This document shows, one piece after another, positions 58,849 through 64,000 of a stretch of DNA of 64,000 nt (its first letter is position 1; every line of letters begins with the position of its first letter). Origin of the DNA: Clostridiales bacterium (GTDB taxonomy: Bacteria > Bacillota > Clostridia > Christensenellales > Aristaeellaceae); the NCBI GenBank assembly GCA_017569285.1, contig CP069419.1, forward strand, positions 558,001-622,000, in the 5' to 3' direction. The position numbers and the translations under genes were made by a program. The notes below the pieces were generated by a model. That model worked only from the letters and a program-made list of their open reading frames with translations. It searched no databases and was not told the origin of the DNA.

Positions 58849-59930
58849 ACCCGTTCCTCACTCTCCCGGTCGAACAGGAAGACCTTGTGCGGCTTCAGGC
58901 GGAAGCGCACCGTTTCCTGGTCCGGCGCGAAGCGGTTTTCCGAACTGACGATGGAGCGGATGCACTTGCCGGTCATCTGATCATGGGTGGAAACGACGCT
59001 CACATCGCGGCCCATGACCTCCACCCGGTCCATCCGGCAGGTCAGCGGTCCCTGCTCGTCCGGAATGAAGCCTTCCGGCCGGATGCCGACCCACACCTTC
59101 CGGTCTTCGCGTCCCTCAGCGTCCAGCACATCTTCTTCTCCGATCCGGACCATTCCATTCCGGATTTCACCCTCAAATACGTTGATCTGCGGCGTTCCCA
59201 GGAACTGGGCAACAAACAGGTTCACCGGCTCGTCGTACACCTCCTGCGGCTTGCCGATTTGGTGGACCTTCCCGTCCTTCATCACGATGATCAGGTCGCT
59301 GATGCTCATGGCCTCTTCCTGGTCATGGGTAACGAAGATGGTGGTGACCCCGGTTTCCCGCTGGATGCGGCGCAGTTCCTCGCGGGTTTGCAGGCGCAGC
59401 CGGGCATCCAGGTTGCTCAGCGGTTCGTCCAGCAGCAGGACCCGCGGAATTTTCACCAAAGCCCGCGCGATGGCGACGCGCTGCTGCTGTCCGCCGGAAA
59501 GCTCTTTCGGTTTCCGTTCCATCAGTCCGTCAATCTGGACCAGCTTCGCGGTCTCCAGCGCTTTCCGGTGCATTTCCTCTTTCGTCATTTTCCGGTCGCC
59601 CTTCAGGTTCTGCAGCGGGAAAATGATGTTCTCCTCCACCGTCAGGTGGGGGTACAGCGCGTAATTCTGGAATACGAGCCCGACTCCCCTGGCTTCCGGC
59701 GGCAGTCCGGTCACATCCTCATCGCCAAACCAAACCTTGCCGGATGTCGGTTCCTCCAGGCCGCTGATCAGGTTCAGCGTGGTGCTCTTTCCGCATCCGC
59801 TGGGCCCGAGCAGGCCGATCAGCTGGCCGTCCGGGATCTCAAAATTGAAGTTATTGACCGCAATAACATCCTCGCCTTTTTTGTTCCTGGAAGGAAACCG
59901 TTTGGTCAGATTTTCCAGCACAACCTTCAT
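58845..59930 (-). CDS. Carbohydrate ABC transporter ATP-binding protein (UgpC/MsmX type)
   Basis: Energises the sugar importer. The 361 residues from MKVVLENLTKRFPS include Walker A GPSGCGKST, the signature [15 protein letters not shown], Walker [15 protein letters not shown]-loop [10 protein letters not shown] and a C-terminal OB/TOBE domain (VWVGIRPEGFIP). I choose the ATG at 59930, behind AGGGAGCGG; a longer in-frame start lacks a site. It is the first gene of the operon, unlike many Firmicutes where a shared MsmX is remote. The length is normal. Confidence 0.95.
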   Translation of the reverse strand: MKVVLENLTKRFPSRNKKGEDVIAVNNFNFEIPDGQLIGLLGPSGCGKSTTLNLISGLEEPTSGKVWFGDEDVTGLPPEARGVGLVFQNYALYPHLTVEENIIFPLQNLKGDRKMTKEEMHRKALETAKLVQIDGLMERKPKELSGGQQQRVAIARALVKIPRVLLLDEPLSNLDARLRLQTREELRRIQRETGVTTIFVTHDQEEAMSISDLIIVMKDGKVHQIGKPQEVYDEPVNLFVAQFLGTPQINVFEGEIRNGMVRIGEEDVLDAEGREDRKVWVGIRPEGFIPDEQGPLTCRMDRVEVMGRDVSVVSTHDQMTGKCIRSIVSSENRFAPDQETVRFRLKPHKVFLFDRESEERV

Positions 59931-59957
59931 GGCTACCGCTCCCTTTATTCCGTATCC

Positions 59958-59986
59958 TTGACATATTTTTTTGTGCCCCATATAAT
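59958..59986 (+). promoter_or_regulatory. Consensus promoter of the O-antigen-ligase-like gene
   Basis: TTGACA (59958-59963), 17 bases, TATAAT (59981-59986): a perfect consensus match. It lies on the plus strand in the gap divergent from the sugar ATPase gene. Confidence 0.85.
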
Positions 59987-60033
59987 ACGTAATACTACCA
60001 TGAAAACACTGTTGTTTCAAGGGGATTCACGCA

Positions 60034-61323
60034 ATGATGACCGTCGCCGCGTGCCTGTGGACAGGCCTCTTCCCGCTGCTCCAGTTCGGCACCTATTCCC
60101 ATATCACCGCTGACAAATGGATCATCATGCTCGCGCTGACCGCCTTCACCCTGATCGCGGCCGTCTGTGAGGTCCCCGGTCCGCTGCGGCCAGCCGGGTC
60201 TTTTTCCCGTGCCCGGAAAACCTTACTGGCGGTTTTTGCCCTTCTCACGCTATGGATGATGCTTTCCTGCCTGCTCAGCCCGCTGGGTTCGGACAGCTGG
60301 TGGATCGGTGCGTCCGCCCGCCGGGAAGGTCTTTTTACCCAGCTTTGCTACATGCTGCTGTTCCTGGTTTTTTCCTTTTCCCGCGTCCGGCAGGAGCCGG
60401 TCATTCTTTCCGCCGCGGCCGGTGTGCTGGTTTTCTGCGCGGTTGTGCTGCTTCAGCGGTCCGGTATCAATGTGTTCGGGCTCTATCCAGCCGGCCGGAG
60501 CTATGCCACCACGCCGGAATTCCAGGGAACGATCGGCAACGTGGATATGGACACCGGCTATCTGGTGCTCCTGTGCGGACTGTTCCTGCCCGCGCTGCAG
60601 CAGCCCCGCCGGCAGGAGGAAACCCCGCCCCCTGCCCGCCGGAACCTTTTCCGGATTTCGGTCCTTGCCGGCCTTGCCGCTGCTGTCTACCTGGTCATCT
60701 CAATGGATGTCCAGTTTGGCGCAATCACACTCGCTGTTCTGGCTGTTGCGGCTATCCTGCGCTTTATTCCCCGCAGGTGGCGTATTCCGTTCATCATCCT
60801 GCTGGTCATCCTGGCGCTCCTGTTTGTCTGGTTCTTCCCCGGAAGCTCCGGCGGTCTCTGGGAGCTGCATGAAATCATGCACGGCCGTCCGCAGCTGTCC
60901 TTTGGCAGCAACCGGGTGGCCGTGTGGGTTTACAGTGTCGGCCTGGCACAGGAAAACCTGCTGGCCGGAGGCGGTTCCGATACCTTTGAAATCCGCTTCA
61001 ATCAGTATATAAATGAAAACGGCCTGGCCATTCCCACCCATCAGGGAGATCTGGCCCTGCCGCACTATTTCGATAATCCGCACAATGAATACATTGCGCA
61101 CCTGGTCAATCACGGCCTTCCGGCCATGCTGCTGTTTGCCGCCCTGCTTCTGCTGCTGGTGTTCCTCCGCCCGCGTACCGCGGGGTTCCGTTCCGCTTCC
61201 CTGCTGACCCCGTGCGCTGCCGCCGTCCTGTGCTATGCGGTCCAGGCGTTCTTCGCCTTTTCCGTCTGCCTGGTGGCTCCGGTCTTCTGGGTGATCGCAG
61301 GAATATGTGCCGCAGAGAAATGA
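60034..61323 (+). CDS. O-antigen ligase-family membrane protein (Wzy_C)
   Basis: Predicted polysaccharide polymerase or ligase in the membrane. The 429 residues have about ten helices. An extracellular loop contains GSNRVAVWVYSVGLAQENLLAGGGSDTFEIRF and DNPHNEYIAHLVNHGLPAML, the conserved Wzy_C region with its histidine. AAGGGGAT precedes the ATG. It stands alone here with no glycosyltransferases, so the target polymer is unknown. Confidence 0.85.
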   Translation: MMTVAACLWTGLFPLLQFGTYSHITADKWIIMLALTAFTLIAAVCEVPGPLRPAGSFSRARKTLLAVFALLTLWMMLSCLLSPLGSDSWWIGASARREGLFTQLCYMLLFLVFSFSRVRQEPVILSAAAGVLVFCAVVLLQRSGINVFGLYPAGRSYATTPEFQGTIGNVDMDTGYLVLLCGLFLPALQQPRRQEETPPPARRNLFRISVLAGLAAAVYLVISMDVQFGAITLAVLAVAAILRFIPRRWRIPFIILLVILALLFVWFFPGSSGGLWELHEIMHGRPQLSFGSNRVAVWVYSVGLAQENLLAGGGSDTFEIRFNQYINENGLAIPTHQGDLALPHYFDNPHNEYIAHLVNHGLPAMLLFAALLLLLVFLRPRTAGFRSASLLTPCAAAVLCYAVQAFFAFSVCLVAPVFWVIAGICAAEK

Positions 61324-61332
61324 TCCGCCCGC

Positions 61333-61755
61333 TCAGTTGCTGAAAGGCTTTGCGTTCACGGAAAACAGCAGTTCCCGGGTTTCTTCCCCGACGATGCCGT
61401 CCGCTTCCAGTCCGTTTGTTTTCTGGAAGGCTGTGACGGCTTCTTTCGTTCCCGGGCCGAATTCCCCATCGATTTCCCCGCTGTAAAAGCCCAGTGCGGA
61501 CAGGCGGGTTTGCAGGTCTTTAACCTCCTGCCCTTTGGATCCGGTGCGCATCACCGGCGCCGCTGTCGGCAGCGATGGGTCCGGCGTCACAGCCATCACG
61601 CTGGCCGGTACGGGCGGAAGCGGAGTTGGAGTCAGGCTCATCTCCCGCTGCACTTCCTGTGCAACGGGAATCAGCTTGACCACCATGAACAGCAGTGCCG
61701 CAAGCAGCACTGCCATGCCCGCCAGACCTGCGATTGTTTTCGGATTCTTTTTCAT
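61333..61755 (-). CDS. Membrane-anchored peptidoglycan-binding protein
   Basis: A 140-residue protein with one N-terminal helix (AGLAGMAVLLAALLFMVVKLI), a Pro/Thr/Ala-rich linker and one peptidoglycan-binding-1 domain (GSKGQEVKDLQTRLSALGFYSGEIDGEFGPGTKEAVTAFQKTNGL). The enzyme part is missing, so it likely recognises the wall. It starts two bases after the degV stop and is probably co-transcribed. Confidence 0.8.
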   Translation of the reverse strand: MKKNPKTIAGLAGMAVLLAALLFMVVKLIPVAQEVQREMSLTPTPLPPVPASVMAVTPDPSLPTAAPVMRTGSKGQEVKDLQTRLSALGFYSGEIDGEFGPGTKEAVTAFQKTNGLEADGIVGEETRELLFSVNAKPFSN

Positions 61756-61757
61756 CG

Positions 61758-62606
61758 TTATTCCTTATTCTTCCGCATGAACAGGATGCCCAGCGTATCC
61801 GGCCCGCAGTGGCAGCAGATGGTGCATCCGGCGGTTGTTTCCAGCACTTCCCGGAACAGGCCGTAGCTCTTGATCTTCTCGATCGCGTAGCTGACCATGC
61901 CTTCCTCGCTGGGGGAATGGGTTACAAATACCCGCTTGAAATCGATGCTGCTGTCATCGGCCAGCCGGTCTTCGATATAGTGCTTCAGGTAATGCTCCAC
62001 CCGGCCGCGGTATTTTTCGCCGGGATGCATTTTGCCATCCGTCACAATAATGGAAGGCCGGATATGCAGCAGCTTCGCGCCCAGCGCTTCCATCCCGCTG
62101 CAGCGTCCGCCCCGGCGCAGGTAGTCCACCGTGCGTACGGTGAAGCTGGCATCCACCAGCTTGGTCCGTTCCCGCAGGATCCGGGCGATCTCCGCGCCGT
62201 CCATGCCCCGCTCAGCCATCTCGGCGCCTTCCAGCACCAGCAGTCCGCTGCCCGTCGAAAGGTTCCGGCTGTCCACAACAAACACGTTGTCCATATCCTT
62301 GGAGGCTTCGCACGCATCCGCGTAGCAGGTGGAGAACTCGCTGCTGATGCATACGTGCACCAGCTGGTCGGCCTTCTTCAGCTGCTCATTGAAGAATTCC
62401 TTGTATTCATAGGTGTTCACCGCGGCTGTCCGCACCGCTTTCCCGGCATCCGATGCCCGGAAAATGTCCCGGGGCGTCACGTCCACGCCATCGTGGAAAA
62501 CCTGCCCGTCAATAATCACGCTCAGCGGTACAATTCCGACCTGGTACTTCCGGAGAAGATCCGGGCTCAGGTCACAGGTGCTGTCCGCAGTCATCCGTAC
62601 TTTCAT
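61758..62606 (-). CDS. DegV-family fatty-acid-binding protein
   Basis: Predicted FakB-like protein that carries a fatty acid for phosphorylation or transport. The 282 residues begin MKVRMTADSTCDLSPDLLRKYQVGIVPLSVIIDG and include CISSEFSTCYADA, VVDSRNLSTGSGLLVL, the TVDYLRRGGRCSG loop and HCGPDTLGILF near the end. The length is normal. GAGG precedes the ATG. It is followed by the small peptidoglycan-binding gene and lies beyond the tandem repeat at 62635-62887. Confidence 0.9.
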   Translation of the reverse strand: MKVRMTADSTCDLSPDLLRKYQVGIVPLSVIIDGQVFHDGVDVTPRDIFRASDAGKAVRTAAVNTYEYKEFFNEQLKKADQLVHVCISSEFSTCYADACEASKDMDNVFVVDSRNLSTGSGLLVLEGAEMAERGMDGAEIARILRERTKLVDASFTVRTVDYLRRGGRCSGMEALGAKLLHIRPSIIVTDGKMHPGEKYRGRVEHYLKHYIEDRLADDSSIDFKRVFVTHSPSEEGMVSYAIEKIKSYGLFREVLETTAGCTICCHCGPDTLGILFMRKNKE

Positions 62607-62634
62607 CGTTTTTTCCTCGTCTATTTTTCTTTTG

Positions 62635-62887
62635 AGAAACCGAAAGGGTCCAAAGTCCCCCGATCTTTTTCCTTACGGAAACCGAAGGGGTCTAGGGGGG
62701 CGCTGCCGCGCGCGGTGCGCGAGGCGGAAATCCGTCCGCGGTGCGCGTGCGCTTCCTTGCGGAAAGCCCCCCTTTTTTCATCTTTTCTTACGGAAACCGA
62801 AGGGGTCTAAGAGGGCGCTGCCGTGCGCGGTGCGCGAGGCGGGAATTCCGCCCGCGGTGCGCGTGCGTTTCCTTGCGGAAAGCCCCC
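62635..62887. repeat. Tandem GC-rich repeat, two copies plus a partial
   Basis: Two ~115-base units (62673-62787 and 62788-62887), each starting TTACGGAAACCGAAGGGGTC and ending TTGCGGAAAGCCCCC, with nested hairpins (GCGCGGTGCGCG). A partial unit begins near 62635. T-runs follow unit one. Small frames across it are not genes. Similar units are probably dispersed in this genome. Confidence 0.8.
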
Positions 62888-62892
62888 TTAAT

Positions 62893-63846
62893 TCATCTCT
62901 CCTCGCGGAAATAACTCAGGCCCAGGCTGGCCGGCGGCTGGTTCTCCTTCTTGTTCCGGATGCTGGTGACAATCAGCACCAGGATTGTTACCACATACGG
63001 CAGCATCTTCAGCAGCGGAATGGTCGCCATGGTCACCTTGATCCAGCTGCTGTTGGTGATAAAGCTTCCCAGCGAGAACAGGATGCCGAACACAGTCGAT
63101 CCGATAATGGTCAGGTGCGGCCGCCACAGGGCAAAAATCACCAGCGCGATACTCAGCCATCCCCAGGCTTCCACGCTCAGGTAGGCTTCCTGGCTGGCCA
63201 TATAGTCGATGATGTAGTAGAATCCGCCGAGCCCGGCGATTCCGCTGCCGATGCAGGTCGCGGCATACTTATACCTTGTGACATTGATGCCGACAGCATC
63301 CGCCGTGGCGGGATTCTCGCCGACCGCCCGCAGGTGGAGGCCGGTCCGGGTCCGGAAAAGAACCCAGCTGGCCGTCAGGGAGATGATAATCGCCAGGAAA
63401 AACAGGACTCCCCACAGCTGGAGGCTGTCCTGGCGCCCGGCGAACGGCCATCTGAAATAGTCCCGGGTGCTGACCAGGTAAACCACCGTATTCAGCTTGG
63501 TCATAATGACCTTGGACAGGCCGACGCCGAAAGTAGTCAGGGTCAGGCCGGTCACATTCTGGTTGGCCCGCAGGGTCACCGTCAGGAAAGAATAAATCAG
63601 CCCGGCCAGGACCGAGAACGCGATCGCTCCCAGGATTCCCAGGATGACAATCAGCACCGGGGGAAGCCCGCTCTTGCCAATCATGTTCAGCACGAGGCAT
63701 CCGCCCGCGCCGCCCATGCACATGATGCCGGGGATTCCCAGGTTCAGGTGGCCGGCTTTTTCGGTCAGGATCTCACCGGTGGAACCATACATGAACACCG
63801 CGCCGAAGGCCAGTGAGTCAATCAGGAAATTCAGCCAGATATTCAT
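62893..63846 (-). CDS. ABC transporter permease, nucleoside/BmpA-type
   Basis: Membrane subunit of a nucleoside-type ABC importer (YufQ/BmpD family). The 317 residues have about nine helices: FGAVFMYGSTGEILTEKAGHLNLGIPGIM, NVTGLTLTTFGVGLSKV, and the family motif region TRTGLHLRAVGENPATADAVGINVTRYKY. The start overlaps the upstream permease stop (ATGA). The binding protein and ATPase are not in the window. Confidence 0.88.
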   Translation of the reverse strand: MNIWLNFLIDSLAFGAVFMYGSTGEILTEKAGHLNLGIPGIMCMGGAGGCLVLNMIGKSGLPPVLIVILGILGAIAFSVLAGLIYSFLTVTLRANQNVTGLTLTTFGVGLSKVIMTKLNTVVYLVSTRDYFRWPFAGRQDSLQLWGVLFFLAIIISLTASWVLFRTRTGLHLRAVGENPATADAVGINVTRYKYAATCIGSGIAGLGGFYYIIDYMASQEAYLSVEAWGWLSIALVIFALWRPHLTIIGSTVFGILFSLGSFITNSSWIKVTMATIPLLKMLPYVVTILVLIVTSIRNKKENQPPASLGLSYFREER

Positions 63847-64000
63847 TTCACGGTCCTCCTCTCCGCTTCCCTGCGTCCATGTCCGCGGAAATGGATCTCG
63901 TAGGAAATAAAGAACTCCGCACCGATAATAAAGAACAGCACAATGCCCACGATGACGTTCGGCAGCGCGTTGTTGACGCTGAAATCCTGGCTGATCTGTC
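63843..64000 (-). CDS. ABC transporter permease, upstream partner (C-terminal end only)
   Basis: Only the last 51 residues are visible: QISQDFSVNNALPNVIVGIV, a helix with LFFIIGAEFF, and a basic tail ending ERRTVK. Its stop overlaps the start of the next permease by four bases. This fits the paired permeases of nucleoside-type ABC importers. Confidence 0.75.
   Translation of the reverse strand, partial: QISQDFSVNNALPNVIVGIVLFFIIGAEFFISYEIHFRGHGRREAERRTVK

Noticed and set aside
62413-63816. 467-codon plus-strand frame over the GC-rich repeat and the permease
   Set aside because: It reads the repeat units and the antisense of a clear membrane protein.

Overview
The window is about 64 kb of chromosome from a fairly GC-rich, low-redundancy anaerobic Firmicute. 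I infer class Clostridia, perhaps an uncultured gut or rumen lineage of the Christensenellales/Aristaeellaceae type; the lineage is not proven. The reasons are Firmicute-type ribosomal and RNA polymerase proteins, an L7Ae-like protein ahead of rpsL, strong AGGAGG ribosome binding sites, many TTGACA/TATAAT promoters, a yybS-rplI-dnaB block, YhaM, DegV and PotABCD with a PuuR-like regulator. There is no phage, no insertion sequence and no CRISPR array.

Layout. 1-2024: 5' part of a SWIM/SNF2 helicase gene (minus). 2191-4766: polar amino-acid ABC transporter behind candidate arginine (ArgR) boxes. 4926-6860: diguanylate cyclase with a LacI-type sensor domain. 6924-14139 (minus): one long translation operon, L7Ae-like-rpsL-rpsG-fusA-tuf-rpmG-secE-nusG-rplK-rplA, with a consensus promoter at 14221-14249 and a likely L1-binding leader before rplK. 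14323-15309: secreted metallo-beta-lactamase-fold protein. 15589-23071 (plus): rpoB-rpoC, divergent from the ribosomal operon and without rplJ-rplL. 23184-25432 (minus): serC-serA. 25570-31154: TrmO, a GH94 phosphorylase with an operator inside its promoter, a divergent intracellular GH5 glycosidase and a MATE exporter. 31163-32798: phosphoesterase and MscS channel. 33138-36127: secreted glycan-binding-like protein, a methyltransferase and a NUDIX hydrolase.

36197-36628 holds tRNA-Val(GAC) facing an inverted, degenerate copy of its own 3' half. 36649-37602 is an unusual rhodanese-HTH-HTH regulator. 37997-42858 is a PuuR-like regulator plus potABCD, whose PotA carries an inserted pair of Ig-like repeats. 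43025-44032 is a secreted zinc-ribbon/Sel1 protein. 44095-54432 (minus) runs yybS-rplI-dnaB-yhaM and then into envelope genes (lipoprotein, giant Cna-B-like repeat protein, L,D-transpeptidase). 54588-59930 (minus) has a secreted OB-like protein and a sugar ABC transporter whose binding protein has both a lipobox and a C-terminal membrane helix. 60034-64000 has an O-antigen-ligase-like protein, a peptidoglycan-binding protein, DegV, a tandem GC-rich repeat and two nucleoside-type ABC permeases.

The most unusual items are the PotA insertion (38549-40129), the rhodanese-HTH-HTH protein (36649-37602), the tRNA-Val inverted partial copy (36197-36581) and the rearranged RNA polymerase/ribosomal cluster. 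All functional calls rest on reading the sequence; no database search was run.
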